The position numbers were made by a program, and so were the translations under genes. Positions 39,822-54,075 of a DNA stretch of 64,000 bases are shown here, piece after piece. The first letter of the stretch is position 1. Every line of letters starts with the position of its first letter. A model generated the notes under the pieces. That model had not been told where the DNA came from, ran no database searches, and saw only the letters and a list, made by a program, of their open reading frames with translations. Origin of the DNA: Halocaridina rubra (Eukaryota; Arthropoda; Malacostraca; Decapoda; Atyidae); NCBI GenBank assembly GCA_037179515.1, contig JAXCGZ010013688.1, forward strand, positions 1 to 64,000, in the 5' to 3' direction.

Positions 39822-41956
39822 TGGAGTATATCATTGAAGATATTCTTCCTGAGAGTAGAGGCACTGAGGACATGAGGAGGAACTATCCGAAAGGAGATTA
39901 CATCAAAATGAATGAGCTTTTTGCAGTTATTGACTGGAGAACCTTATTTTACAACAAATCTGTACAAGAAATGTATGACATCTTATGTGAGAAATATGGG
40001 AAGATAGTAGATTGCTGCATACCTGTCACCAAAGTAGGTGTAATTCATGCCAGAGAGAAATGGTTCGATAATGGGTGTAAAAGAGCTAAGGAGTGGAGAG
40101 ACAAATGCTGGAAAAGGTATAGGAGGAGAAAAAACATAAATGCGTGGCAAACCTACAAAAGAGCAAGAAATGACCACCTAAGTAAAAGGAGAGAGGCAGA
40201 GAGAGATTATGAGAGGGACATCACCAGGAAGGCTAAAGAAAATCCCAAGCTTTTCCACAGCTTTATCAGAGGAAAACTGAAGGTAAAAGAACAGGTTTTA
40301 AGGCTAAAGAGAGCGGATGGAAGCATCACTGAGACGGACGAAGAGATCTGCAAAGAATTGAACAAGGAGTTTCAGTCAGTATTTACAGTAGAAAATACCC
40401 CACCCCCTCAGATTGCAGTGATAGAAGCTCAAGGGCCGGTATTAGAGGACATCAACCTTACAGCCACAGAGGTATGCAAAGCGCTGATGGATTTAGATGT
40501 TCATAAAGCTACAGGTCCTGATGACATATCCCCTCATGTGCTTAAAAAATGCGCAAACACAATATCAGTGGCACTAAGTATCATATTTAAGGAGTCACTG
40601 GAGTCGGGGGAGATTCCAAGATGCTGGAAACAAGCAAATGTGATACCTATCTTCAAAAAGGGAAGGAGGGATACGGCTCTGAACTATAGACCAGTTTCCT
40701 TGACCAGCATAGTTTGCAAAGTTATGGAGAAACTACTAAGGAAACATATCTCTCTTCACTTGGAATCCTTCAACTTTTTGTCAGTGAGGCAACATGGCTT
40801 CAGAGAAGGTAGATCAACAGTAACAAACTTATTAGAATTTTATGATGAGGTAAGCCAAATCTTACAGGAAAGAGAGGGCTGGGCAGATTGCATATTCCTA
40901 GACTTCCAGAAAGCGTTTGACACTGTTCCACATGGGAGACTTATTAGGAAGCTGCACTCAATGGCTAGAATAGGTGGAAATGTTTTGGAATGGATAAAAA
41001 CTTACTTAGAAGGAAGGGAACAGAGGGTTAGAGTAAGACACTCAGTGTCTGAATGGAGAAGAGTTAGTAGTGGAGTTCCACAGGGTTCAGTTTTAGGGCC
41101 ACTTTTGTTCCTTGTATATGTAAATGACCTACCAGAGTCTGTAAATTCATTCATGAATATGTTTGCAGATGATGCAAAGATTGTGAAGAAAGTAAAAAAC
41201 GAGAACAATGGTAGAGAACTTCAGGAGGATCTAAATAATCTGCATGAGTGGTCAGAAAAGTGGCTAATGAAATTCAATACCTCAAAATGTAAAGTAATGA
41301 GAATGGGTACAAGTGCAAGAAGGCCCAAGCTTGACTACTCGGTGGCTGGAGTACAACTTCAAGAGACAGAAAATGAGAGAGATCTAGGAGTAAACATACT
41401 GGCAGATTTGTCTCCAGAAATACATATAAATGGCGTAGTAAGGGCAGCATATGCATTCTTATCAAATGTAAGGGTAGCCTTCAGGCACATGGACAAGGAA
41501 ATGTTCAGAAATATTTATGTAACCTATGTGAGGCCAAAACTCGAATATGCAGCCCCCTTTTGGAATCCGCACTTGAAAAAGCACATAGCTAAGCTTGAAA
41601 AAGTTCAAAGACATGCCACGAAACTGGTGCCAGAAATACGCAATCTCGGTTATGATGAGAGGCTGAGGGAATTAGACTTGCCATCACTCGAAGCTAGAAG
41701 AGTAAGGGGGGATATGGTGACAGTCTTTAAATTCCTTCATGGTTATGATAGAGTGGATAGGGATCGATATTTCGATATGGCGGGCTCTAGAACTAGAGGT
41801 CATAGTTTGAAGCTTCGTAAGAAAACTTCTTTGCAGGATGTAAGGAAATACTTTTTCAGTGTAAGAGTAGTTGATAATTGGAATTCGCTAAGCGAGGAGG
41901 TAGTTAATGCTATCTCAATCCATAGTTTTAAGGACAGGTACGATAAGTATGACTAA
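39812..41956 (+). pseudogene. CR1 copy G ORF2, linker, RT and C-terminus
   Basis: The frame of 714 codons continues from just after the SDH motif to the natural stop at 41954-41956. RT motifs LDFQKAFDTV, SGVPQGSVLGP and FADD are intact. Apart from the single-base loss upstream, ORF2 would match copy E end to end. Confidence 0.9.
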
Positions 41957-42034
41957 GTCTAAAATGGAACCGATGAGGAGACGGGAAGATACGAGCTTTG
42001 GGCTCTTTCCCGTAAACACAATTAGGTAATCACA

Positions 42035-42940
42035 ATTATTTTTTCGTTTACGTACTGTATAAACCCTCCCTGCACTGTTAAAAAAACACCCTTTACATTA
42101 TAAATAACAGCAAGCAACGTAAATTTTTATGAAAGTGATAGATAAAATTACTATGAATGAGGTGATAATGACGTGACATACATACTCATTTACAATTATT
42201 TTTCCGTTTACGTACTGTATAAACCCTCACTGCACTGTTAAAAAAAACACCCTTTACATTATAAATAACAGCAAGCAACGTAAATTTTTATGAAAGTGAT
42301 AGATAAAATTACAGTGAATGAGGTGATAATGACGTGACATACATACTCATTTACAATTATTTTTTCGTTTACGTACTGTATAAACCTCCCTGCACTGTTA
42401 AAAAAACACCCTTTACATTATAAATAACAGCAAGCAACGTAAATTTTTATGAAAGTGATAGATAAAATTACGGTGAATGAGGTGATGATGACGTGACATA
42501 CATACTCATTTACAATTATTTTTTCGTTTACGTACTGTATAAACCCTCCCTGCACTGTTAAAAAAACACCCTTTACATTATAAATAACAGCAAGCAACGT
42601 AAATTTTTATGAAAGTGATAGATAAAATTACGGTGAATGAGGTGATAATGACGTGACCTACATACTCATTTACAATTATTTTTTCGTTTATGTCCTGTAT
42701 AAACCCTCCCTGCACTATTAAAAAAACACCCTTTACATTATAAATAACAGCAAGCAACGTAAATTTTTATGAAAGTGATAGATAAAATTACTATGAATGA
42801 GGTGATGATGACGTGACACATACTCATTTGCAATTAATTTTTCGTTTACGAACTGTATAAACCCTCCCTGCACAGTTAAAAAAACACCCTTTACATTATA
42901 AATAACAGCACGCAACGTAAATTTCAAAAAAAAATTAAAA
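42035..42940. repeat. 160 bp minisatellite, right part (about 6 units)
   Basis: Phase marker ATTATTTTTTCG or a close variant at 42035, 42195, 42356, 42515, 42675 and 42833 gives periods of 160, 161, 159, 160 and 158. Units are over 90% alike by eye. Confidence 0.93.
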
Positions 42941-43071
42941 TACTGAAAATTCTTCTCTTCAATATTTTAATATTTTTGCGTATACCCATAAAATAAAATA
43001 ATAATTTATCCAAAAAAAAAACGCGATAGAGTGAGAACGCGAACCAAGAAGCGCGAATAACCGGGGTAACA

Positions 43072-43470
<399 letters not shown>

Positions 43471-43855
43471 ATCATCATTATACATTATATATACACCCAC
43501 CCTTCCTCTGTCATATGTCTATCTAATCTACATTTGAAGGTGTCTAATGTATATATATATATGTATACTCAAATATATGTATGTGTCTGTGGGTTTATTA
43601 TTATTACTAATCAATCAATTAATATCAGAGCTCACCAAGAATACAAATCTTTAAATATTGACTAATGGAAATTATATCTGGGCAGTGAGATATTTTTTAA
43701 TCAAAACTTAGCAAGAAGGTCTGCCCCTCTCTATTTATTTCTTTCTTCTTTAATATTCGTGCTTATCCCCTCAATCCTTCCCATCCTATATCCCCCTCTC
43801 CTCAGTGATGACACCCTGAATAGGGCTAAGAGAGTTCACTCGATGTCGTCACTGT
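43471..43855. other. Unassigned DNA
   Basis: Contains short TA and GTAT runs. The right part may be the 3' UTR of the LINE remnant that follows. Confidence 0.35.
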
Positions 43856-44150
43856 TTTTTCCCCCACCTATCCTATCCCATCCATTTCAGTTCAGGTATT
43901 GGCATTTATTATCCTACTAGGAATACTCTGTGGTATTACCAAGCCAATTTTCACCAATTTCTCTTCTGAACCTAAATTTATCAAAATTAAATCCATTACC
44001 CATTACGAGTTCTGGTTTGATCATGAATTTTTAAAACTTTATTAATATCACCCTTGTTAATCCCTTTAAACCATTTATGCACCTCAATCATATCCCCCCT
44101 AACTCTGCGCCTCTCTAGAGAATGTAGATTAAGTTTTTTTTAATCTGTCA
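43856..44150 (-). pseudogene. L2/CR1-like LINE C-terminal remnant, separate family
   Basis: Minus-strand frames read LERRRVRGDMIEVHKWFKGI then, after a shift, FNFDKFRFRREIGENWLGN. This matches the post-RT pattern (SLE-RRxRGDxIxVxK ... RVVxxWNxLP) of CR1/L2 LINEs but is clearly distinct from the copies B-G. Only about 95 codons are left. Confidence 0.65.
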
Positions 44151-44737
44151 TATGGTAGATTTAGGCATTGCATAATTAATTTTTTTTTCGTTTTTTAGTC
44201 TTGCTTTGGTTATTTATAATTTTTATTTTATCTTTGTATGCATATGCAGATAGAGGTTTGTTCTCCTGCATCCTCCTCCTCATCTACCGCATAAGTTACT
44301 TGCTCACTGCTACCATGCATGTCCCAGTGTACTGTATAACTGTTGCCCACTGCATAATAAAGTACAGTAATATATGTTAATTTCTAGCTGTAAACTGAAT
44401 ATGAATATCTTTTGTATGCTCTTTAAAATAGATACAGGGCTTTCTGCTTTGCTATGTAGCAATAAAATATGTTTTTTACTCAACTTATATCTTTGGCATG
44501 GTGTGTCTATGTAAGGTTTGGAACGTATCTATGCCCTTTATCATTGTTTTCTATGGAAAATGACTCTTTTTTCACGCGATTTTCCATTTACCCGACACTT
44601 CTGAGAGCCTATCTAGGCGTTATTCTGAGAACTAGGTGTATATGATTCTATTCCACGGGAAGCACTTTAATATTCTGAATATGTAAATGGCTACGGAAGG
44701 AAATTGAAAGAAATTTTTTGGATCCTTAAGTAATATA
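44151..44737. repeat. DNA transposon 3' remnant
   Basis: The text at 44235-44345 and 44510-44650 (TTTGGAACGTATCTATGCCC, ACTTCTGAGAGCCTATC, GCGTTATTCTGAGAACTAGG) recurs at 46260-46500 and 46890-47045. It looks like the 3' part of a decayed Tigger-type element. Confidence 0.5.
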
Positions 44738-45237
44738 CAGTAGTGCTCCCAACCCACGAACTTAATCCGTTCCTAAAACCTGTTCATTGGATGCTTTGTT
44801 CGTGGGTTGGATTAATTTTTCTCATTGAAAAGCATGTAAATTCATTTAATCTGTTCCTAATCACAATGAATATTCATTTTAAAATTTTTCTAATGAGTAT
44901 AAACATGATTAAATTAAACATGTACATATTCAATGGTATACACTAGTTGATACCCTGTATAAAGTAGCAAAGTCCAGCGCTTAGAAAAAGTTGTCTCATT
45001 ATCCCACTAATAACAGATAGGTAAGAAACAAATATGTAGGTAAGAAATAGTACTGTATTTACCTTTGTGAATGATTGTTGTTAGTATACGGGGATGGTGG
45101 TGGAGGAGAAGGAGGAGGAGGACTAAGTTTTGGAAGGATAGTCCCCTTATATCTCTTAATTTCCACTCTTATGCGTCTAGGGTGTTTGACGCCAGTCACT
45201 GATGCTTTTAACTCTCTTAGGAGCCATAATAAGGACT
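44738..45237. mobile_element. Tigger remnant with terminus and psq start
   Basis: A terminus CAGTAGTGCTCCCAACCCAC at 44738 is followed by sequence leading to a minus-strand ATG at 45235-45237 that reads MAPKRVKSISDWRQTP then stops. This is the same transposase start as at 3042, frameshifted after eight codons. Confidence 0.55.
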
Positions 45238-45379
45238 ACCTTAAAGGCGAAACAATGGCAAATAAAGCAAGAACTACGAACAGATCACAAACGAACTACA
45301 CAGCACGGGCACCAACGCGGAACCAAGAGCCGGCGAGCGGAAAACGTGGTCGCCTGGCCGACACATGCAAAATGTTTGC
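45238..45379. repeat. Tigger upstream region
   Basis: This is a match to 3043-3130, upstream of the other psq remnant. Confidence 0.45.
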
Positions 45380-46440
45380 AGATAGAGGTTCGTTCTCCCG
45401 CATCCTCCTCCTCTTCTACCGCTTAATGCGATTGTTGAATATTATGAAGAGAATTGAAAAAAAAGCATAAAGAACAAGCAGCAAACAAACTATCGATATA
45501 ATATCATCAGGGAAATAGCGTGTAGAGAATATATATATTTCATTTAAGTTCCCCATGTACAGTACGATATCCGTTTTCTTTGTAACGAATTGTATAGTTT
45601 TCTTTTTGTCTCGGCTGATTTTGTTTGCGTTAAGATTTTGTGCAGCATTGTCGATATGTAAAGAAGATAGTATAATGTTTAGAACCAAGGAATATTAATA
45701 ATACTATAATCTTGAAATTTAGATAAACCCCAAATAGGGTGAGTAAATAAATATTTCATGAGTAAGATATTGTGCCTGAATAGTGATAAACATCAGCTGA
45801 TACGGAAACGGCAAGACGTTTGTAGATTGGAGTTAGTTCTCCCGCATCCTCCTCCTCTTCTACCTCTTAATGCGATAGAATATTATGAAGAGAATTGAAA
45901 AAAAGCATTAAGAACAAACATCAAGCAAACTTGTGATATAATATCGTCAGGGAAATAGCGTGCAGAGAATATATATATTTCATTTAAGTATCCCATGTAC
46001 AGTGCGATTTACGTTTTCTTTGTAACGAATTATATAGTTCTCTTCGTCTCAGCTGATTTTGTTTATGTTAAGGTTTCGTGCAGCATGGTCGATATGTAAA
46101 GAAGATAGAATAATGTTTAGAACCAAGGAATATTAATAATACTATAATCTTGAAAATTAGATAAACCCCAAATAGGGTGAGTAAATCAATATTTTATGAG
46201 TAAGATATTGTGCCTGAATAGTGATAAACATGAACTGATACAGAAGCGGCAAAACGTTTGTAGTTAGAGGTTTGTTCTTCCGCATCCTCCTCCTCTTCTA
46301 CCGCTTAATGCGATAGAATATTATGAAGAGAATTGAAAAAAAAGCATTAAGAACAAACTTGCGGTATAATTTCTTCAGGGAAATAGCGTGCAAGGGTGCA
46401 TCAGCTGATACGGAGCAAAACGTTTGCATCCTCGTGCTCA
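45380..46440. repeat. Tandem repeat of about 441 bp, 2.4 units
   Basis: The string GCATCCTCCTCCTCTTCTAC occurs in each unit with spacings of 444 and 438 bp. Each unit also contains AATATTATGAAGAGAATTG and CATCAGCTGATAC or a close variant. The third unit is truncated. The repeat is part of the surrounding Tigger-type remnant. Confidence 0.85.
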
Positions 46441-46860
46441 CCACCACCATACACGTCCCAGTGTATGCCTGTTGCCCACCGCATAATAAAGTGCATTAAT
46501 TTGTTTACTGTACAATAAATCTGTATATCTTTTATACTGCACACTATTTGCATGTTAATATAGATAGATAGATAACTTTATTGTCAAATTGCAGTACACT
46601 AAGTATACAAAATGAAATTCTTTGACACTGAGCCCCCTACTACAATCAAGATAAAGATGAAATAAGATGGTATAAAAACACGGCTCACGCAAACATATAG
46701 GCTATATACATGTACATACACATACACCTTTACATATACATATCCACATACCTACCCAATCACACACATACCAGTATACAAACATGCACACTCATACACA
46801 CACATATTATACATACGCCCATAACGCTACATTAATATACATAACCACAGGTCTTTTTGC
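46441..46860. other. Transposon remnant with GATA run and CA-rich stretch
   Basis: 46441-46500 continues the Tigger 3' remnant. At 46558-46575 GATA units lead into ACTTTATTGTCAAATTGC, likely the end of another retroelement. A CACATA-rich stretch follows at 46725-46815. Confidence 0.45.
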
Positions 46861-47045
46861 TTTGTTGTGTACTTATAAATTATGTTTTACTTATCTTATA
46901 TCTTTGGTGTCTATGTACGGTTGTGGAACGTATCTATGCCCATTATCATTGTCTAATGGGAAATGACTCGTTACATTATTCAAAAATTACAGAACGCGGC
47001 ACTTCTGAGAACCTATCTTCGCGTTATTCTAAAAACTAGGTGTAT
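46861..47045. repeat. DNA transposon 3' remnant, second copy
   Basis: A diverged copy of 44460-44650, including GGAACGTATCTATGCCC and GCGTTATTCTAAAAACTAGG. Confidence 0.55.
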
Positions 47046-48060
<1,015 letters not shown>

Positions 48061-48960
48061 AGTGTAGAAGTCTAGAAGAGAGTGATGGCTTTATGTAAAG
48101 AAAAAAATTGTGATGTCTTCCAGGCATTTTGGTCTCTACAAATGGTATTACAATGGTCGAGGTCAGGAATAAAATTTGGTGAGTTGGAAAGTTTGTATGC
48201 ACCTGACATTTTCTCCATTGCTGATTTAGAGATTAATATTTATTGTAGAGAAGAATGTGGTGATGCATTCCTGTGAAAACGATGAGGTGGGAAACTTGTA
48301 GGCATGATTGATTGTCATTTTCCTTCAGTAAATAAGCAGTTTAAGGTATTTTTGGTCGAGGTATAAAAATAGATTGCAGAAATGAAAAGCTGGTTGAAAA
48401 GAAAAGTTCCATATTTATATATTTCGTGATTGGATTGTTGAAAGTGTAGTAGGTGCAACTGCATTTTATGATCGTGTGATGTTTGCTGAATGCATGCAAG
48501 AGTGTTGGAGATGGATAGCCATTATGGAGTCTTAAGGTTCCAAATCGTGAGAGATGTGAGTAACTAGAAAGGCATAGGAACAGTAACAATTTGTTCGAGA
48601 AACACAGATTGATTCATATGTTTGGGCACGAAAAATATATTTTTTGAGAAGAGTATGTAAGATTTATTGGCCAGGTTTTTTTGAGTGTTCAAGCAAGTTG
48701 CAGGCCAGTAAGGAGGTGAAGGGATAAAGTGACTGATGTTTCATATTGATGGGGCCTTAGCATCCATACAGATGAAGGATATGCATGGGAGAGTTGTAAG
48801 TGGCATAAAGTTTATGAGAATTGCCTAAGCTATATGAAATAGACTAAGTTTTATAAATGTCATTGAACATTGCATGCATCATATGAAATAGAGATTAACT
48901 AGTGTTATTAGAGACTTGACTGTGTAAGGCGTTTTGATATGAGTTTGAATCCTGTCTACT
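48061..48960. other. Unassigned DNA
   Basis: No repeat, RNA or coding exon is recognised; possibly an old unrecognised element or original intron. Confidence 0.4.
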
Positions 48961-48962
48961 AT

Positions 48963-50026
48963 TCAGACACTTCCCAACTTATGAGCGAGTTAGGTTCCAG
49001 AAGTTCATTCGTAAGTAGAATTGTTCATAAGGTGTTTAAGTAAAAGAAAAAGTACTGTACAGCACATATATATGTAGTACTGTACAGTATCTAGGCTAAA
49101 GACACTCAACTACTACATAAAACATAATAAAGTATTCAGTATTAATGAATTTTAATATGTTCATAAGTAGATATTTTGTATGTACCGTACTGGATATATG
49201 TTGGTTAAGCACCAGGGAGGACTACAATTATTACACAAGGTTCCAGAACCCTTTGTTTTAGATATCCCTGTTGAAGAGAGTGATAGAAAGGTTCTTCTCC
49301 CAATGAATTAATAGCTCTCTTCTCCAGAAATATCTTCAACAATGAAGTACCTTTTGCCTTGGAATACGAAGTGCAGACACTTTTCCATAAAAATTGTCTC
49401 CTGCAAAGATTGTTTTGTACTTGGTTTGCTACTCTGATTCTTCACCAACTTATGAAGTACTCAGAGATTTCTTCACTACCATGTAATCTTTATCAAACCT
49501 TGGAAAAGCCCCGAGGCATAGCAAGTACAGAACAATCTTTGCTGAACACACTTTTCGGAAAAAAGGATTTTGACCTTGCTGAAAGTGGAACTTGCTGGTC
49601 TTCGTCTTTTGTCATGAGATTTGTTTTCATCAAAAAATGTTTCATAGCATGACAATGAAAGTTGACATTCGAAAGCTCGTATTCCAAGGAAAAAGGTACT
49701 TCAATGTTGAAGACATTTCTGGAGAAAAGAGCAAAAGTACCTCTTTGGGAGAAGAATCTCACTATCACTCTCTTTAACTGGGATATCTGAAACAATGGGT
49801 CCTGGAACCTTGTGTAATAATTACAGTCTTCTCCGATATCTTCTTAGCTACTACATAAAGCATAAAGTATGCAGAATTAATAAATATTAATACAGTAATG
49901 ATAATGTAATATGCAGTACAGTACAGTAATACATACATTAACACATGGCTAAATAATGGGTAGGTTTTTGTCCGTATATGTGAATGTTCGTTACTCGGTA
50001 GTTTGTAAGTTGAGGAGCTTCTGTAT
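48963..50026. mobile_element. Non-autonomous DNA transposon, family B, copy 2 (about 1.06 kb)
   Basis: The left end ACTTCCCAACTTATGAGCG and right end with GTTTGTAAGTTGAGGAGC are imperfect inverted ends. The interior matches copy 1 at 23.4-24.3 kb in reverse complement, for example ACCTTGGAAAAGCCCCGAGG at 49497. No transposase is detected. Confidence 0.65.
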
Positions 50027-51150
50027 ATGATGCATAGTTGTACTAGCGTGTGCTAATATGTTAAATAAGTAGCTTAGGGGAAGAATATTAGCTGCTGATT
50101 TTGTATCCTTTTTGGTTATGTGCTCTCCTTTAAACTGCAGACGACAGCAGCATGCTTAAAATAGTCTTTATCAGATTTTTTGCCTCCATGCAGCCTGCCA
50201 AGGGTTTCTTTCTCTGGTGGAGGTGTAGACGATTCGGGATGGAACTAATAGTTTCAACTAAGCACATTTGTGGTGATTAATTGTACAGGCACTATTGGTA
50301 ATTTTGGCGTAAGCTCCATCTCTATTGGAGACTCCTGAAATAATATTCTTTCCCTTCTGTCACTGTTACTAAGCCAGCAAAAATGTTGTTTTTTCTGGGT
50401 GTGTAGAGGTGGGCTTTGATTTTGTGTCTGGATATCGATATGATATTTCTGCTTTAAGATGTATTCTCTCAACAATATCCATGTTTAATGGAACGTATAA
50501 TTTTACCAAGACCTATAAAAATATAAAATAAGAAATGAGAAGAGAATGTGTTTATTTCATTGATAATGAAACTCAGTGTATTTTGTTGTTTTTCATGCAA
50601 TCCATTGACACAGCTCTTTTACTCCTTTATATTTCAGGAATGTTTTAGTAGTGAGATATTGTTGTTTGCTGGCTTGGTAGCCATTAAGAGAGAGTAAGTA
50701 TATTTCTTGTGAAGTCTCTGTGAGCTAGGGCCTACACCCCCTGCTTTTAGAGCCTATAAAATAAACTACCAGCCTGAGCGTGTGGCTGAAAGTATTAGCT
50801 TCATCTCATTTTTGAGAGTGATTCGATTTTTGTCTGGTTACACTTTCATCAAAGAAAGAGATTTTTTGACTGGCTGCATAGAGACTCGGGAAAATATGCT
50901 TTTCTTTCCTCATAGAGCCTCTTATTTTTTCCCATCATAGCACCCTGTGCCACAATTAACAAAAACAGGGAATCGATATGGGTTCATCATACCTTGCCCA
51001 TCCTTGTCTCTTTCTTTAGCTGTTTTGTGGCAAGAAAACAATTTGGGGTACATAGGCATGCAAAACTTTTATTCACCTACCCTATTAGTCAGCTCTTACA
51101 ATATGCAAGGATTGCAAGAATGGAATTCTCTCTCTCCTCTAGGCAAGAGA
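50027..51150. other. Unassigned DNA
   Basis: No recognised gene or repeat. Short frames exist but carry no known motif. Confidence 0.4.
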
Positions 51151-51201
51151 TTATTATTATTATTATTATCATTATTATTATTATTATTATTATTATTAAT
51201 A

Positions 51202-51242
<41 letters not shown>
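51151..51242. repeat. (ATT)n microsatellite
   Basis: The trinucleotide run ends exactly where the Tigger terminus CAAGGGGTCCCCATTTAACC begins. Confidence 0.93.
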
Positions 51243-51243
<1 letters not shown>

Positions 51244-51485
51244 AAGGGGTCCCCATTTAACCTCAGGGTTCCGTTCCTGACACTTGACTTAAGTCGGATA
51301 TCGACGTAGGTTGGAAAAGACCTAAATTCGAACTTAGGACCCCCAACCAATGTTAAAAATAAATAATCTAAAGCATATAAAAATAATCTAAGTTCTTAAT
51401 CTATGATATAAAAATTATAAAACTAAACTTAACAGTATTGCTTACCTTTAGTTGTGTACCCTACAACAAAACTAGTGAAATTACA

Positions 51486-53448
51486 CTACAGTACAGTATA
51501 CAGTAAAATATTGCTTACCTTTACTCTTGTGGTCAGCTTGCACACTGTAAGGGGCATTGCAAGGGAGGGAGAGACAGGCTTATTGGGAGGTGGTAGCTGG
51601 GGAGGCAGGTGCTGAGTAGATTGGAGCAGGTGAGTCTGGAGAGGAGAACATAATGGAGGTACTGGGGCAAGTGAGTATATAGAGGTAAAGGGTACAGGAT
51701 CTGTTGCTGTGGGCTCTACCTTCATGAAGAATTGGTTAAGGCAAATCTGGAAGGATGCCCTCTTCTCCTCATATTTTTCCTTGTAACACCACAAGGCAAT
51801 ATTGATCCCTCTCTCGACCTTACTGTACCTGGCAACGTTGGGATCCTGAGCCTCGAACTTTGCCAATCCCTCCTTTATCAGGGCAAACATTTCTTCCAAT
51901 TCCCTGGTTGTGAATCTCTTGGGCTCTGGACTTGATAGTTCTTCCTTCTCTTCAATCATCTGCTTCTCCAGTTGAATGAGGTCCTCGGTAGATAACTCCT
52001 CACCATGAGATATCAGAAGCTCTTTCACATCATCAGCCTCCACCCTCAACTCGAGCTCCTTATTCATGACAACTATATTTTTGGTTACAGCCTCAACTAT
52101 CTGCTTAAAGCCTCAGAAGTCATTCACAGAATAGAGGCATGCTTTTATTGGCCCTTTCAAGTTCGTTTGCATCACTTCCTCCCAAGCATCAGCAATATTG
52201 TTCACAGCATGCAGAATATTGTACGACTTCCAGAAGTCCTTGAGAATTAAGATCTTGGCCTTCTCAGTTGCCCTGAGAGCAATAGCAGTTGTTCTTCGGA
52301 GGTAGTAGGCCATGAATGAGACAATGCCCTCTGATCCATCGGCTGTAACAGTGAAGTGGTATTAGGTAGAAGTTAAACCACCTTTACATTAGGATGAAAG
52401 TCATCCAAATGGGCAGGGTGACCAGGGGCATTGTCCAGGATTAGCAATACCTTATAGACACAAAATGGTTGCTGAAGCAGTCCTCAAATATTTGAAAGGT
52501 TATCCAAGTCGTCTTGTTTGATTTCCAGATGACTGGCAGTTTACCCTTCCAAACGCCCTTGAGTGACTTGGGATTCCTGCCAAATGAACCAACAATGGCT
52601 TCAGCTCACAGTCTCTAGCAGCTTTAGCTCCCAAAATCAAAGTCAGTCTCTCCTTGCTGACTTTATAGCCTGGTGCTGTCTTCTCCGTGGCAATGTATGT
52701 TGAACTAGGCATACGCTTCCAGAACAAGGCAGTCTCATCCACGTTAAATACCTGTTTGGCACAGTAACCCCCCTCCCTTATTATCTGAGCCAAAGCAATC
52801 GGAAACATTTTTGATGCTTCCTTATCACCACTAGCAGCTTCACCTTGCACTCCTATGTTATGCAAATTAGCACGAGCCTTAAAACAATTATACCAACCCT
52901 ACTAGCCACAAACTTTTCACTTGCACTCTCTTCCCTCCTTTCTCTTTTCAAGGCTTCGAACAGTATTTTATCCTTTACTGTCTTAACTGTCTTATCATGA
53001 GGCTCACTGGGATTTGCCGTAAATTCTGGTCTTCAAGCCAAAGCACTAGCAATCTCTCCATCTCGACCATAAGGCAACTACGCTGCCTAGTGATCACAGT
53101 GGAAATCATAGGAGTCGAACCTTTCACATGGTCATGGATACGATCTTTGTCTATGATGATCGTGGTCACGGTCTCATAGGCTAATCCGAGATTGCGGCCA
53201 ATATTCGTAGTAGTTTCTTCCTTTTCAGCGCAGTATACGATTGCAATATTAATTTCCATGGTGATGGCTTTTCTTCTCTTCATAGCACTGCTCTCAGGAC
53301 TATCACCAACATGCTTGAGAGACACAGTAATGTCAGTAACAAGCGAACATGATTTAACCAAACGAGAGAGCAGATAAGCACGAGGCACAATATGGCTGGT
53401 GAGAATAAACTGAGTGGTGGTTGTTCTTCTTCTAATGCACCCTAACAC
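51486..53448 (-). pseudogene. Tigger (CENP-B-like DDE) transposase, frameshifted
   Basis: Read from 53448 down: psq helix-turn-helix (KRRKAITMEINIAIVYCAEK ... IGRNLGLAYETVTTII), a CENP-B-type DNA-binding region beginning LLVLWLEDQNLRQIPVSLMI, then the DDE domain with GEAASGDKEAS, VFNVDETALFWKRMP (first catalytic Asp) and LTLILGAKAA. In other frames, LLILDNAPGHPAHLDDFHP (second Asp) near 52430 and LPNTTSLLQPMDQ near 52360 follow. The C-terminal frame (51486-52067) has FALIKEGLAKFEAQDPNVAR. All domains are in order, but at least three frame changes make it non-functional. Confidence 0.88.
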
Positions 53449-53452
53449 CGTA

Positions 53453-53764
53453 TTCAGACACGATGCTCATCAAACTATTTCGAATAAAATTGTATTTACA
53501 GCAATGTGTTTAATATTTGTTTCAGATTCAATATAATCCTTCAATGTAACCAAAACATATAAACATATAAATAAATAAAGCCATTTACTTAATAAATACG
53601 AATACAGCTGTGCTGCGAGCTGTGTATTCATGTGTAATTCAAATAAAATCGTATTTACAGCTACGTGTTTTGTATTTTTTTTTTAAATTCAATATAATCC
53701 TTCAGTATGGCCAAATATATAAGCAAATAAATAAATAAAGCCATAAACTTGATTAATACAAATA
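53453..53764. repeat. Tigger 5' untranslated region
   Basis: Contains an internal duplication of about 130 bp (CGTATTTACAGC and AAATAAATAAAGCCAT recur) that continues after the nested MITE at 54076. Confidence 0.6.
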
Positions 53765-54075
53765 CAGGGGGTCCCCATTTTACGTCAGAGTTCCGTTCCT
53801 GACAACTGACTTAAGTTGATACATGCCTATTATTCGAACCTAGGTTCCCACAATTCTAAAATTAAATACTCTAATACATAGAAAAATAATCTGAGTTCTT
53901 AATCTAATACATAAAAATAGTTAAAGCACACTATACAGTATTGTTTACCTTTATTACTGTGGTTGATTTACATTTGGATGACTGTTATGTTGGAAAAATT
54001 GATTTTTTAATAATTCATTAATTATTTATTTGCCTTTGATGTAACCTCAGAACTACTTAAAACCGGGACCCCCTG
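53765..54075. mobile_element. Nested Tigger-type MITE (311 bp)
   Basis: Near-perfect ends: CAGGGGGTCCCCATTTTACG and, inverted, CAGGGGGTCCCGGTTTTAAG, with TA on both sides. It has the same end type as the host transposon, and its interior matches the host's 51290-51440 (for example AATCTGAGTTCTTAATCTA). It is an internally deleted derivative inserted into its own parent. Confidence 0.85.

Larger units (their letters stand above)
37434..42034 (+). mobile_element. CR1 LINE copy G, full length (about 4.6 kb)
   Basis: A 5' UTR of about 620 bp is followed by ORF1 and ORF2, then a short 3' UTR ending CACAATTAGGTAATCAC. It is inserted inside the 160 bp minisatellite of Tigger copy 6. ORF2 has one frameshift and ORF1 is in two frames. 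It is the reference for the truncated copies B, C, E and F. Confidence 0.92.
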
